Shown: positions 46,603 to 57,842, numbered from the stretch's first letter. The stretch is 64,000 nucleotides of DNA from Hydrogenophaga crocea (GCF_011388215.1 NZ_CP049989.1:2604001-2668000); one strand, 5' to 3'. The notes: generated by a model from the sequence alone, not told the origin. A program made the numbers and translations.

Positions 46603-47941
46603 GTTGCGACAGCCACTCTTCGAGGTAGTGGATGTTGGTGCCGCCGGCCACGAAGTTGGCATCGACCATGATCTCGCGGTGCAGCGGGATGTTGGTCTTG
46701 ATGCCCTCGACCACGGTCTCGGCCAGCGCGGTGCGCATGCGCGCCAGCGCCTGCTCGCGCGTGTCGCCGTGCACGATGATCTTGCCGATCATCGAGTCGT
46801 AGTTGGGCGGCACGAAGTAGTTGGCGTAGGCGTGCGAGTCCACGCGCACACCGGGCCCGCCCGGCGGGTGCCAGGTCGAGATGCGGCCTGGCGAAGGCGT
46901 GAACTTGTAGGGGTCTTCGGCGTTCACGCGGCACTCGATCGCATGGCCCTTGAGCTGGATCTGGCGCTGCGTGAACGGCAGCTTCTCGCCCGCGGCCACG
47001 GCGATCTGCGTGCGCACGATGTCGATGCCCGTGATCCATTCGGTCACCGGGTGCTCGACCTGCACGCGCGTGTTCATCTCGATGAAATAGAACTCGCCGT
47101 TCTCGAACAGGAACTCGAAGGTGCCCGCACCGCGGTAGCCGATCTTCTTGCAGGCCGCCGCGCAGCGCTCACCGATCTTCTCGATCAGGCGGCGCGGAAT
47201 GCCCGGCGCCGGCGCTTCCTCGATCACCTTCTGGTGGCGCCGCTGCATGGAGCAGTCGCGCTCGCCCAGGTAGACGGCGTTGCGGTGCTGGTCGGCCAGC
47301 ACCTGGATCTCGATGTGCCGCGGGTTCTGGAGAAACTTCTCCATGTAGACCTCGGCGTTGCCGAACGCGGCGCCGGCCTCGGCCTTGGTGGTCTGCACCG
47401 CGTGCAGCAGCGCGGCCTCGGTGTGCACCACGCGCATGCCGCGGCCACCGCCACCGCCCGCGGCCTTGATGATCACCGGGTAGCCGATGGCCTTGGCGGT
47501 GCGCTTGATCACCACCGGGTCGTCGGGCAATGCGCCGTCGGAGCCGGGCACGCAGGGCACCCCAGCACGGATCATGGCCTGCTTGGCCGAAACCTTGTCG
47601 CCCATGAGGCGGATCGAGTCGGGCGTGGGGCCGATGAAGGTGAAACCGCTCTTCTCGACGCGCTCGGCGAAATCGGCGTTCTCGCTCAGGAAGCCGTAGC
47701 CCGGATGGATGGCCTCGGCGTCGGTCACCTCGGCGGCCGAGATGATCGCGGGCATGTTCAGGTAGCTTTGCCCCGACTGCGCCGGACCGATGCACACCGC
47801 TTCTTCGGCGAGCTTGACGTACTTGGCATCGCGGTCGGCCTCGGAATAGACCATCACCGCCTTGATGCCCATCTCGCGGCAGGCGCGCTGGATGCGCAGC
47901 GCGATCTCGCCGCGGTTGGCGATCAGGATCTTCTTGAACAT
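46592..47941 (-). CDS. accC: Acetyl-CoA carboxylase, biotin carboxylase subunit
   Basis: ATP-grasp enzyme (449 residues) that carboxylates biotin on AccB, the committing step of fatty acid synthesis. The N-terminus '[20 protein letters not shown]', the glycine-rich ATP loop '[14 protein letters not shown]', '[20 protein letters not shown]' and '[20 protein letters not shown]' are canonical. It lies 13 bases after accB and overlaps prmA. Confidence 0.97.
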   Translation of the reverse strand: MFKKILIANRGEIALRIQRACREMGIKAVMVYSEADRDAKYVKLAEEAVCIGPAQSGQSYLNMPAIISAAEVTDAEAIHPGYGFLSENADFAERVEKSGFTFIGPTPDSIRLMGDKVSAKQAMIRAGVPCVPGSDGALPDDPVVIKRTAKAIGYPVIIKAAGGGGGRGMRVVHTEAALLHAVQTTKAEAGAAFGNAEVYMEKFLQNPRHIEIQVLADQHRNAVYLGERDCSMQRRHQKVIEEAPAPGIPRRLIEKIGERCAAACKKIGYRGAGTFEFLFENGEFYFIEMNTRVQVEHPVTEWITGIDIVRTQIAVAAGEKLPFTQRQIQLKGHAIECRVNAEDPYKFTPSPGRISTWHPPGGPGVRVDSHAYANYFVPPNYDSMIGKIIVHGDTREQALARMRTALAETVVEGIKTNIPLHREIMVDANFVAGGTNIHYLEEWLSQRER

Positions 47942-47954
47942 GGGTGAGCGGTCC

Positions 47955-48419
47955 TCACTCGATCACGAACAGCGGCTGGCCGTACTCGACCGCCTGGCCG
48001 TTCTGGACCAGGATCTGCGTCACCGTGCCGCTCTTGTCGGCCTCGATCTCGTTGAGGATCTTCATGGCCTCGACGATGCAGATGGTCTCGCCTTCCTTGA
48101 CGGTGGAGCCCACTTCGACGAAAGGCTTTGCGCCGGGCGCGGAGGAGCGGTAGAACGTGCCGACCATGGGCGACTTGACCACGTGTCCGGTGGGCGCCGC
48201 GGGGGCGGCAACGGGCGCGGGTGCTGCAGCAACTTCCACGGCGGGAACCGCCGCCATGGGGGCGGGAGCGGGGGCCATGCTGTAGGTCACCGGCGCCGGC
48301 ATGACCGCCGGGCTGGCCTTGACGATGCGGACCTTGCCTTCGGCCTCGGTGATCTCGAGCTCCGAGACGTTCGACTCCGACACCAGATCGATCAGAGTCT
48401 TAAGTTTTCGCAAATCCAT
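47955..48419 (-). CDS. accB: Acetyl-CoA carboxylase, biotin carboxyl carrier protein
   Basis: Biotinylated carrier (154 residues). The N-terminal AccB region is '[20 protein letters not shown]', followed by a Pro/Ala linker (about 40-78) and the biotinyl domain with biotin lysine K120 in '[18 protein letters not shown]'. A TTGGAG ribosome site precedes the ATG. The upstream 176-base region contains overlapping palindromes likely to be regulatory. First gene of accB-accC-prmA. Confidence 0.97.
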   Translation of the reverse strand: MDLRKLKTLIDLVSESNVSELEITEAEGKVRIVKASPAVMPAPVTYSMAPAPAPMAAVPAVEVAAAPAPVAAPAAPTGHVVKSPMVGTFYRSSAPGAKPFVEVGSTVKEGETICIVEAMKILNEIEADKSGTVTQILVQNGQAVEYGQPLFVIE

Positions 48420-48454
48420 GGTATCTCCAACGATTTCTGCACCAAATTGGCTCT

Positions 48455-48480
48455 ATTGCATGCAATTTCGCGAAATCGCA
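48455..48480. promoter_or_regulatory. Overlapping palindromes upstream of accB
   Basis: Two perfect 12-base palindromes share two bases: ATTGCATGCAAT (48455-48466) and ATTTCGCGAAAT (48465-48476). The second extends to a 20-base inverted repeat (48461-48480) with one mismatch. They lie 36-60 bases upstream of the accB ATG, within the probable promoter. The binding protein is unknown. Confidence 0.6.
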
Positions 48481-48595
48481 CAGCACCGGCCGGCGCAAGG
48501 GTGCAGCAGTGTACACGATGGGTTTCCCCGGATCCAAACGCCCATCACCCCGCACTTGGCAGGGCGATCAACGACGTTGGCGTGATTTCAGCGCT

Positions 48596-49123
48596 TCAGA
48601 TGGATTTCGCCCAGCCCGCGAGGTCGTCGGGTTTGAGCTGGCCGATCTTGCGCTGGACGATGCCGCCCCCGGGCCCGAAGACCACGGTGAACGGCAGGCC
48701 GCCCGAGGGATTGCCGAGCTTGCGGCTCAGGTCGGCCCCCGCGAAGCCGGTCATGGCGACCGGGAATTCGAGCGGCAGCTTCTTGAGGAAGGCCTGCACG
48801 GCGTCCACCCGATCGACCGCGAGGCCAAGCAGCTGCCAGCCTTTGGCCGATTGCTCGCGCTGGAAGGCGTTGAGCATGGGCAGTTCCTCGATGCAGGGCG
48901 GACACCAGGTGGCCCAGAAGTTCACCAGCAGCGGCTTGCCGCGGTAGGGCGCCATCGCCAGCGGCTGGCCCTCGGGCGTGTCGAAGCGGGACGCCCAGAA
49001 CTCGGCCTCCGTGCCATCGAGCACGGGTTGGGGGCGCCAGCGGCGCTCCGCCCAGAAGACCCCCGCGCCCGCGGCGGCCACCGCCACGCCGCCCGTGAGC
49101 AAGTGTCGGCGCTGCAGCTTCAT
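48596..49123 (-). CDS. TlpA/ResA-like thioredoxin-family protein, exported
   Basis: A 175-residue periplasmic thiol-disulfide protein. The N-terminus carries a twin-arginine signal ('MKLQRRHLLTGGVAVAAAGA'), unusual for this family, which mostly uses Sec or a membrane anchor. The redox motif is C74-P-P-C77 in 'NFWATWCPPCIEELPML', and the cis-proline is in 'PSGGLPFTVVFGPGG'. It is translationally coupled (ATGA) to the upstream hypothetical gene. The 176 bases to accB downstream hold the accB promoter. Confidence 0.88.
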   Translation of the reverse strand: MKLQRRHLLTGGVAVAAAGAGVFWAERRWRPQPVLDGTEAEFWASRFDTPEGQPLAMAPYRGKPLLVNFWATWCPPCIEELPMLNAFQREQSAKGWQLLGLAVDRVDAVQAFLKKLPLEFPVAMTGFAGADLSRKLGNPSGGLPFTVVFGPGGGIVQRKIGQLKPDDLAGWAKSI

Positions 49124-49725
49124 GCCCGGCCCTCCGTGGCCAGCAGCGCACGCACCGCGGCCGCGTCGCCACGCGGCTTGCGGCCCTGGCTGTCGGGCTT
49201 GAGCGCGCCGCGCTGGGCATCGTGGTCGTGCACCAGCAGGTGCAACAGCACCCACTGGCCCAGCGCCTCGCTGCGGGTGCGCACGGTGAGCGCCTGCACC
49301 GCGTCGCCGCGCCAGTCGCTGGCGGTGCCGGGGTGGTAGTCCACGCGGTGGTCGATCAAGGCCCATTCGGCCTGCTTGGGGTCGTCACAGAAGAGGTGCA
49401 TGTGAATGTCGCTGTGGCGCGTGGCCGTGCCGTGCCAGACGGCGCCGCCCAGGTGCGGGCGGAATGCCTGCAAACGATCCATCCAGACCAGCGCCAGTTC
49501 CCGCAGCGCGCGCAGCTCGCCGGGCTGGGTGTCGGCGCAGAACACGGCGATGTGCTCGCGCACGGCGGCTTCGAGCAGGTCGTTGTCGGGCAAGGCGGTG
49601 CGCGGCGGCAGGCCGAGTTGGCGGACCGCGGCGCGTTTGGCCGCGGCGTAGTCCTGCCCTTCGTCGACCACCAGACCGGCGGCCACGGCAGCGATTTCGG
49701 CAGCGGTGTCGTCTCGCGAAAGCAT
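49120..49725 (-). CDS. Conserved hypothetical protein next to mpl
   Basis: A 201-residue soluble protein with no domain I can name with confidence. The N-terminus is acidic and helical ('MLSRDDTAAEIAAVAAGLVV'); the middle has a His-rich strand segment 'RHSDIHMHLFCDDPKQAEWA' and 'DHRVDYHPGTASDWRGDAVQ', which could bind metal. It is divergent from mpl across 39 bases and overlaps the TlpA-like gene downstream by 4 bases. Database labels transferred from mpl would be wrong: no Mur-ligase motif is present. Confidence 0.68.
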   Translation of the reverse strand: MLSRDDTAAEIAAVAAGLVVDEGQDYAAAKRAAVRQLGLPPRTALPDNDLLEAAVREHIAVFCADTQPGELRALRELALVWMDRLQAFRPHLGGAVWHGTATRHSDIHMHLFCDDPKQAEWALIDHRVDYHPGTASDWRGDAVQALTVRTRSEALGQWVLLHLLVHDHDAQRGALKPDSQGRKPRGDAAAVRALLATEGRA

Positions 49726-49752
49726 CCCGCATTGTGCCCGGGGCGCCAAACC

Positions 49753-49758
49753 TAGAAT
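49753..49758 (+). promoter_or_regulatory. -10 box positioned for a leaderless mpl start
   Basis: TAGAAT lies 6 bases before the mpl ATG in the context 'cctagaatccgcacATG', closely matching the arrangement at 13888. No Shine-Dalgarno intervenes. Confidence 0.5.
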
Positions 49759-49764
49759 CCGCAC

Positions 49765-51150
49765 ATGCATATTCACATCCTGGGCATCTGCGGCACCTTC
49801 ATGGGCGGTGTCGCGGCCCTGGCCCGCGAAGCGGGCCACCGCGTCACCGGCTGCGACGCCGGCGTCTACCCCCCCATGAGCGACCAGTTGCGGGCCCTGG
49901 GCATCGAGCTCATCGAAGGTTTCGGCGCCGAACAGATGGCGCTCCAGCCCGACGTCTGGGTGATCGGCAACGTGGTGAGCCGCGCGCGATTGGCCGACGG
50001 CTCGCCCAAGTTCCCGCTGATGGAAGCCATCCTCGACGCGGGCGCGCCCTACACCAGCGGGCCGCAGTGGCTGGCCGAAAACGTGCTGCAGGGGCGGCAT
50101 GTGCTCGCGGTGGCCGGCACACACGGCAAGACCACCACCACCTCGATGCTGGCCTGGGTGCTCGACGCCTGCGGCCAGCAACCCGGTTTCCTGGTGGGCG
50201 GCGTGCCGATGAACTTCGGCGTCTCGGCCCGGCTCGGCGAGGGCAAGGCCTTCGTGATCGAGGCCGACGAGTACGACACCGCCTTCTTCGACAAGCGCAG
50301 CAAGTTCGTGCACTACCGCCCGCGCACGGCCGTGCTCAACAACCTCGAGTTCGACCACGCCGACATCTTCGACGACCTCAAGGCGATCGAGCGCCAGTTC
50401 CACCACCTGGTGCGCACCGTGCCCGCGAGTGGCCGTGTCGTGGTCAACGGCCTCGAAGAAAGCCTCACACGCGTGCTGCACCAGGGCTGCTGGAGCGAGG
50501 TCTGCAGCTTCGGCAGCGCGGTGAGCGACTTCACCGCCGAGGGCGAGCCGCACGACTTCGCGGTGCAGCGCAACGGCCGGCCCGTGGGCCGCGTGCAATG
50601 GGCACTGTCGGGCGTGCACAACCAGCTCAATGCGCTCGCGGCCATCGCCGCGGCCGAGCACCTGGGCGTGCCGCCGGCCGAGGCTGCGGCCGCGCTCGGG
50701 CGCTTCCAGAACGTGCGCCGCCGCATGGAGCTGCGCGGCAGCGTGGCGCGCGCGGGCGGCGACATCACTGTCTACGACGACTTCGCCCACCACCCCACGG
50801 CCATCCGCACCACGCTCGACGGCCTGGCGCGCCGCCTGGGCACACCGCGCGGGCGCATCCTTGCGGTGTTCGAGCCGCGCAGCAACACCATGAAGCTGGG
50901 CACCATGAAGTCGCAACTGCCCTGGAGCCTGGAGAACGCCGACCTGGCTTTCTGCCATTCGGGCGGGCTCGACTGGGATGCGGCCGAGGCACTGGCCCCC
51001 ATGGGCGCGCGCGCGGCGGTGGCCGCCAACATCGACACCCTGGTGCAGCAGGTGGTGCAGGCCGCGCGCGGCGGCGACCACATCGTCTGCATGAGCAACG
51101 GCGGCTTCGGGGGCATCCACGAGCGCCTGCTGAAGGCGCTCAAGACCTGA
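49765..51150 (+). CDS. mpl: UDP-N-acetylmuramate:L-alanyl-gamma-D-glutamyl-meso-diaminopimelate ligase
   Basis: Murein-recycling ligase (461 residues) that joins recovered tripeptide to UDP-MurNAc. The start 'MHIHILGICGTFMGGVAALA' is diagnostic of Mpl. The ATP-binding loop is 'VAGTHGKTTTTSMLAWVLD', with 'VIEADEYDTAFFDKRSKFVH' and 'VYDDFAHHPTAIRTTLDGLA' (Mur ligase C-terminal). With ampD also in the window, two steps of cell-wall recycling are represented, though not co-located. A -10 box sits 6 bases before the ATG, suggesting a leaderless mRNA. Confidence 0.96.
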   Translation: MHIHILGICGTFMGGVAALAREAGHRVTGCDAGVYPPMSDQLRALGIELIEGFGAEQMALQPDVWVIGNVVSRARLADGSPKFPLMEAILDAGAPYTSGPQWLAENVLQGRHVLAVAGTHGKTTTTSMLAWVLDACGQQPGFLVGGVPMNFGVSARLGEGKAFVIEADEYDTAFFDKRSKFVHYRPRTAVLNNLEFDHADIFDDLKAIERQFHHLVRTVPASGRVVVNGLEESLTRVLHQGCWSEVCSFGSAVSDFTAEGEPHDFAVQRNGRPVGRVQWALSGVHNQLNALAAIAAAEHLGVPPAEAAAALGRFQNVRRRMELRGSVARAGGDITVYDDFAHHPTAIRTTLDGLARRLGTPRGRILAVFEPRSNTMKLGTMKSQLPWSLENADLAFCHSGGLDWDAAEALAPMGARAAVAANIDTLVQQVVQAARGGDHIVCMSNGGFGGIHERLLKALKT

Positions 51151-51166
51151 AGGCCCGCGCGCCGGC

Positions 51167-51487
51167 TCAGTAAGCCAGCGCCTGGCCGGGCACGTCCACC
51201 GTGATGACCGGCTTGGCCAGGGCCGCGCTCGCGGCGCGCGCATAGGCCAGCGCCCATTCGCGGTGGCCCGGATCGCGGAAGTGGTCCTGCCCCGCCGCCT
51301 GCGCGATGCACAGGATCTTGTCGACCGTGAGCACCTTGCCCGTGGCGCGCAGCGGCTCGCAACCCATCTGCGTGAACTGCTCGTCGAGCCACTGCCTTGC
51401 CTGGTCGTGTGGCATGGGCTGTACCTCCTCGAGATCGATGCGGTAGGCGGCGGGCTCGCCCCAGGTGACGGTGACTTGGCTGCGCAT
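51167..51487 (-). CDS. Small hypothetical protein between aroG and mpl
   Basis: A 106-residue soluble protein I do not recognise. It starts 'MRSQVTVTWGEPAAYRIDLE', continues 'DQARQWLDEQFTQMGCEPLR' and ends 'AALAKPVITVDVPGQALAY'. A good GAGGAG site precedes the ATG at 51487, which is preferred over an upstream in-frame start at 51535. It is on the same strand as aroG, 84 bases downstream of it, so may share the attenuated transcript. Confidence 0.65.
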   Translation of the reverse strand: MRSQVTVTWGEPAAYRIDLEEVQPMPHDQARQWLDEQFTQMGCEPLRATGKVLTVDKILCIAQAAGQDHFRDPGHREWALAYARAASAALAKPVITVDVPGQALAY

Positions 51488-51571
51488 GGGGGCTCCTCGG
51501 CTGGTCTGCAATGTCGGGGCATTGTGCCCCGCCACCGCCGCGCGCTGCTCCGGGCAAGCCCCGATGCGAGC

Positions 51572-52699
<1,128 letters not shown>

Positions 52700-52739
52700 G
52701 GGCTCCAGGGTGGGTTTGGGGGAATACGGCGAATGGGCG

Positions 52740-52774
52740 AAAAAAAACCGCCGGGCTTTGGGGGCCCGGCGGTT
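52740..52774 (-). terminator. Intrinsic terminator (attenuator) in the aroG leader
   Basis: On the minus strand a perfect 11-bp stem, AACCGCCGGGC (52774-52764) with GCCCGGCGGTT (52756-52746), has a 7-base loop and is followed by eight U (52747-52740). It lies 41 bases before the aroG start and after the leader reading frame, where it would stop transcription before aroG. Confidence 0.93.
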
Positions 52775-52795
52775 TCTGTTCGAGATTCTTGGCGC

Positions 52796-52857
52796 GCTTA
52801 CGACTTCGCCTCTCGTCCGCCGGGGACAGAGAACCAAAAGTAAAAAGCGAAGTAAGC
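52796..52857 (-). promoter_or_regulatory. Competing RNA pairings in the aroG leader (pause stem and antiterminator segment)
   Basis: Minus-strand GCTTACTTCGC (52857-52847, covering Tyr-Phe codons) pairs with GCGAAG plus TAAGC (52809-52796, 3-base bulge) around the leader stop, giving a 1:2 pause-type stem. CCCGGCGG (52824-52817), inside its loop, pairs perfectly with CCGCCGGG (52772-52765) of the terminator. Ribosome stalling on aromatic codons would favour the second pairing and so read-through. Confidence 0.7.
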
Positions 52858-52872
52858 GGAGCGCGAAACCAT
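52798..52872 (-). CDS. Aromatic-rich leader peptide of the aroG attenuator
   Basis: A 24-codon frame (ATG 52872, TAA 52798) just upstream of the aroG terminator. Residues 7-14 read YFAFYFWF: four Phe, two Tyr and one Trp in eight codons, in a genome where such a cluster is most unlikely by chance. This is the layout of pheL/trpL-type leaders, whose translation speed senses charged tRNA. An 8-base segment within codons 17-19 (52817-52824) is complementary to the terminator's 5' arm and can act as antiterminator. No Shine-Dalgarno is visible, but an extended -10 lies 7 bases before the ATG, so translation may be leaderless. Confidence 0.85.
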   Translation of the reverse strand: MVSRSAYFAFYFWFSVPGGREAKS

Positions 52873-52879
52873 GGCCGGC

Positions 52880-52888
52880 AATGTAGCA
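52880..52888 (-). promoter_or_regulatory. Extended -10 box for the aroG leader transcript
   Basis: TGCTACATT on the minus strand has the TG-n extension directly before TACATT and ends 7 bases before the leader-peptide ATG. No good -35 is present, as is common for extended -10 promoters. It lies in the 37-base gap after chrA. Confidence 0.45.
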
Positions 52889-52909
52889 CAGGCGATCGGG
52901 GGGCTGCGC

Positions 52910-54258
52910 TCAGCCGGCCAGACCGGTGGTTTTGAGCAACACACCGAGCAGCGCGCAGGCCGCGATCACGGCAATGACACCCAGCTTGAACCGCAGCAGG
53001 GCGAGCGCGGCCAGCGCTGCAATCAGCAGGGCCGCCACGTCCACCGGCCCGCCGGGCACGGGCCAGGCGATGTGCACCAGGAAGAACAGCCCCAGGCTCG
53101 CGATCACGCCCACCACCGCGGCCGTGATGGCCGTGAGCGGCGCGGTGAAGCCGAGCTGTCCGTGCGTGCGCTCCACCAGCGGCCCGCCCGCGAGGATGAA
53201 GATGAACGAGGGCAGGAAGGTGAACCAGGTGACCACGCAGGCGGCGAGCGCCGCGCCGAGAAAGCGCGCCTCTGGCCCCAGGACACCGGTGTGCCAGCCG
53301 CCCAGAAAGCCCACGAAGGCCACCACCATGATCAGCGGTCCGGGCGTGGTTTCACCGAGCGCGAGCCCGTCGATCATCTGCGGTCCGCTGAGCCAGCCGT
53401 GCTGTACCACCGCACCCTGGTACACGTAGGGCAGCACCGCGTAGGCGCCGCCGAAGGTGAGCAGCGCGGCCTTCGAAAAGAACAGGCCCATGGTGGGCAG
53501 CGTGCCCTGCAGGCCCTGCCAGGCCAGCAGAACGCCCATGGGCAGCAGCCACAACGCGGCGCCCGCGAACAGCACGCGCAGCAGGCGCGGCCGCGTGAAG
53601 CGCGCGTGCTGGGGCGTGGGGGTGTCGTCGTCGATCAGCGCGGGCGGGTGCTGGCTGCCGTCGGCCGCGGCGCGCCCGTGGCCACCCGCAGGCAGGAACT
53701 GCGCAGGCGCCACGCGCCCGCCCAGCCAGCCCAAGGCCAGCGCCGACAGCACCACAAGCGGAAACGGCAGCTTGAGCAGCGCGATCGCCACGAAGCTGCC
53801 GATGGCCAGCGCCCAGAGCCAGGGCGCGCGGCGCGGGCTGCGCAGCACACGCCCGCCGATGCGCCAGACCGCCTGCAGCACGATCGCCGCCACCGCGGGC
53901 TTGATGCCGTAGAGCAGGCCTGCGACCCAGCCGACCTGCCCGTACACCACATAGACCCAGCTCAGGCCGATGAGCAGCAGCAGCGAAGGCAGCACGAACA
54001 GCGCACCCGCCACGATGCCGCCCCAGCTGCGGTGCATCAGCCAGCCGATGTAGGTCGCGAGCTGCTGCGCCTCGGGGCCGGGCAGCAGCATGCAGTAGTT
54101 GAGCGCGTGCAGGAAGCGGCGCTCGCTGATCCAGCGCCGCTGCTCCACGAGCTCGCGGTGCATCACCGCGATCTGGCCGGCCGGGCCGCCGAAGCTGATG
54201 AAGCCGAGCTTGAGCCAGAAGCGCAGGGCCTGGCCGAACGGCACGGCCCCGCGCGCGC

Positions 54259-54262
<4 letters not shown>
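52910..54262 (-). CDS. chrA: Chromate transporter ChrA
   Basis: Inner-membrane CHR-family chromate efflux protein (450 residues), a long type with two homologous halves. The signature appears in the N half ('FWLKLGFISFGGPAGQIAVM', 'MLLPGPEAQQLATYIGWLMH') and again in the C half ('KAALLTFGGAYAVLPYVYQG', 'GETTPGPLIMVVAFVGFLGG'), joined by a His/Pro-rich linker. The start is a GTG overlapping the tldD stop (GTGA). It lies between tldD and the aroG leader; no chrB regulator is present. It may simply be a housekeeping CHR paralogue. Confidence 0.93.
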
Positions 54263-55728
<1,466 letters not shown>

Positions 55729-55757
55729 TGTAGGAAGCGCGCGCCCGCGCGCGCGGC

Positions 55758-56666
55758 TCAGGGTTTTGGCAGGCCGCCGGGGTGGTCGCGCATCCAGTGC
55801 AGCAGCGCGCCGTCGTCCTCGCCAGCCATGCCGTCGCCCAGGGCGGCGGCGAACACGGCGCTGGCCAGCGGCCCGAGCACGCCCTCGTGGCCGGCCGAGC
55901 GGCCCGCGGCCACGGCGAGCCGGGTGTCCTTGGCCAGCAGGGTCATGTGGGCGCGCGGCGCGGTGTCACCGGCCAGCGCGCGGCCCAGGCGGTCGCCGCC
56001 GATCCAGCTTTGGCCGCTGGAGCGCTCGATCACATCGAGCGTGCCGCGCGGGTCCAGGCCCAGGCGCTCGGCCAGCGCGATGGCCTCGGCCGCGCCCGCG
56101 AGGTTGATGCCCGCGAGCAGGTTGTTCACGAGCTTGGTGCGCGCCCCGTCGCCCACGCGCTCGCCCACGCGGAACACCGCGTTCGACAGGTCGCCGATCA
56201 GGCGCGCGTGGCGATCGACCACGCCGGCCGGCCCCGCGAGCATCAGGCTCATGGTGCCGGCGCGCGCCCGGGCGGGGCCGCCCGACATTGGCGCGTCGAG
56301 CGTGTGCACGCCCTGCCCGGCCAGGCGCAGCGCGATCGCCTCCACGTCTTCGGGCGCGATGGTGGGGCACAGCAGCACGGTCTGACCCGCGCGCAGCGCC
56401 GCGGCCGCACCGGCCGCACCCCACAGCACTTCGCGGCATTGGGCCGCGTCGACCACCACGACGGCCAGCAAGCCACCCTCGCCCAGCGTGGCTGCGGCGG
56501 CGTGCGGCGTGTCGCACACGGTGGCGCCGGCCTCGCGCGCCTCGCGCTGGCGCAACGGGTCGATGTCGCACACGGCCACGGGCCAGCCGCGCTCGCGCAG
56601 GCGCTGCACCATGGCGCCGCCCATGATGCCGGCACCCACGAAGGCCACGGGATCGAGAAGGTTCAT
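55758..56666 (-). CDS. NAD(P)-dependent beta-hydroxyacid dehydrogenase (3-hydroxyisobutyrate dehydrogenase family)
   Basis: A 302-residue cytosolic dehydrogenase. The Rossmann motif 'VAFVGAGIMGGAMVQRLRER' is at the N-terminus, with the substrate motif 'TLDAPMSGGPARARAGTMSL' and catalytic lysine in 'GDGARTKLVNNLLAGINLAG'. The family includes tartronate semialdehyde, 3-hydroxyisobutyrate and threonate dehydrogenases; which one is unclear. Its ATG overlaps the rodA stop (ATGA), an odd partner for a cell-shape gene. An open frame extending to 58676 is a shadow through rodA. Confidence 0.87.
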   Translation of the reverse strand: MNLLDPVAFVGAGIMGGAMVQRLRERGWPVAVCDIDPLRQREAREAGATVCDTPHAAAATLGEGGLLAVVVVDAAQCREVLWGAAGAAAALRAGQTVLLCPTIAPEDVEAIALRLAGQGVHTLDAPMSGGPARARAGTMSLMLAGPAGVVDRHARLIGDLSNAVFRVGERVGDGARTKLVNNLLAGINLAGAAEAIALAERLGLDPRGTLDVIERSSGQSWIGGDRLGRALAGDTAPRAHMTLLAKDTRLAVAAGRSAGHEGVLGPLASAVFAAALGDGMAGEDDGALLHWMRDHPGGLPKP

Positions 56667-57820
56667 GTGGGGACGAGCCGCTTGGCCCGGGAAATCGACA
56701 GCAACATGCCCAGGCCCACGCCCATGGTGACCATGGCGGTGCCGCCGTAGCTCACGAAGGGCAGCGGCACGCCCACCACCGGCAGGATGCCGCTGACCAT
56801 GCCCATGTTGACGAAGGCGTAGACGAAGATGTTGAGCGTGAGCGCGCCCGCCAGCAGGCGCGCGAACAGCGTGGGCGCTTCGGCCGCGATCATCAGCCCG
56901 CGGCCGATCAGCGCCGTGAAGCCCGCGAGCAGCAGCAGCACGCCGAGCAGGCCGAACTCCTCGGAGAAGGCGGCGTAGATGAAGTCGGTGGTGCGCTCGG
57001 GAATGAACTCGAGGTGGGTCTGCGTGCCCTGCATGAAGCCCTTGCCCCAGACGCCGCCCGAGCCGATAGCGATCATGCCCTGGATGATGTGGAAGCCCTT
57101 GCCCAGCGGGTCCTTGGTGGGGTCGAGCAGGGTGCACACGCGCTGGCGCTGGTATTCGTGCAGCACGTGCCAGTCGACCCCCGGCGCGCACCACGACGAC
57201 TCGTTGGTGATCAGCACCACGACGCCGACAGCCGCGATCAGCACCGGCGGAATGATGAGCTTCCAGCTCAGTCCGGCGAAAAAGATCACCGCCAGGCCCG
57301 AAGCCACCACCAGCAGCGTGGTGCCGAGATCGGGTTGCTTGAGGATCAGGGCCGCGGGCACCGCGAGGATCAGTCCCGCGACCAGGAAGTCGGCCGCCTT
57401 GAGCTGCCCTTCGCGCCGGTGGAACCACCAGGCCAGCATCATGGGCATGGCGATCTTCATGAGCTCGCTGGGCTGGATCACGGTCACGCCGACGTCGAGC
57501 CAGCGCTGCGCGCCCTTGCGCACGATGCCCGCCACCTCCACCCCCAGCAGCAGCACCACGCCCACCACGTACAGCGGCAGTGCCAGGCGCATGAGGCGCT
57601 GCGGCGGGATCTGCGAGAACACCAGCATCACGGTGGCGCCGATCAGCATGTTGCGGCTGTGCTGGGCGAAGCGCGAGCCGTGGTCGAAGCCCACCGAGTA
57701 CATGGTCGTCAGGCCCAGCGCCGCCATGAACAGCACGATGGTGATCAGCGGCCAGTCGAAGCCCTTGAGGAAGGGCACGATCCGCTGCATCAGGCTGGGT
57801 TTTTCGATCACGATGGCCAT
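56663..57820 (-). CDS. rodA: Rod shape-determining protein RodA (SEDS glycosyltransferase)
   Basis: SEDS-family peptidoglycan polymerase of the elongasome (385 residues, about 10 TM helices). Family motifs are 'GGVWGKGFMQGTQTHLEFIP', 'TDFIYAAFSEEFGLLGVLLL' and 'GILPVVGVPLPFVSYGGTAM'. The N-terminus 'SLMQRIVPFLKGFDWPLITI' is standard. The usual neighbours mreBCD and mrdA (PBP2) are not beside it; it is divergent from yqiA with only 22 bases between and coupled downstream to a dehydrogenase gene. Confidence 0.95.
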   Translation of the reverse strand: MAIVIEKPSLMQRIVPFLKGFDWPLITIVLFMAALGLTTMYSVGFDHGSRFAQHSRNMLIGATVMLVFSQIPPQRLMRLALPLYVVGVVLLLGVEVAGIVRKGAQRWLDVGVTVIQPSELMKIAMPMMLAWWFHRREGQLKAADFLVAGLILAVPAALILKQPDLGTTLLVVASGLAVIFFAGLSWKLIIPPVLIAAVGVVVLITNESSWCAPGVDWHVLHEYQRQRVCTLLDPTKDPLGKGFHIIQGMIAIGSGGVWGKGFMQGTQTHLEFIPERTTDFIYAAFSEEFGLLGVLLLLAGFTALIGRGLMIAAEAPTLFARLLAGALTLNIFVYAFVNMGMVSGILPVVGVPLPFVSYGGTAMVTMGVGLGMLLSISRAKRLVPT

Positions 57821-57842
57821 GGCCGGCGATTATCCTGCGGCC

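Noticed and set aside
49120..49725. Mur-ligase annotation for the gene divergent from mpl
   Set aside because: It has no ATP-binding loop or Mur-ligase motif; only its neighbour mpl does.
52700..52837. N-terminal extension of aroG containing Phe-Phe-Phe, as a possible leader by itself
   Set aside because: The three Phe codons are the U-run of the terminator read in frame with aroG. The true aromatic leader is a separate frame with its own stop, upstream of the hairpin.
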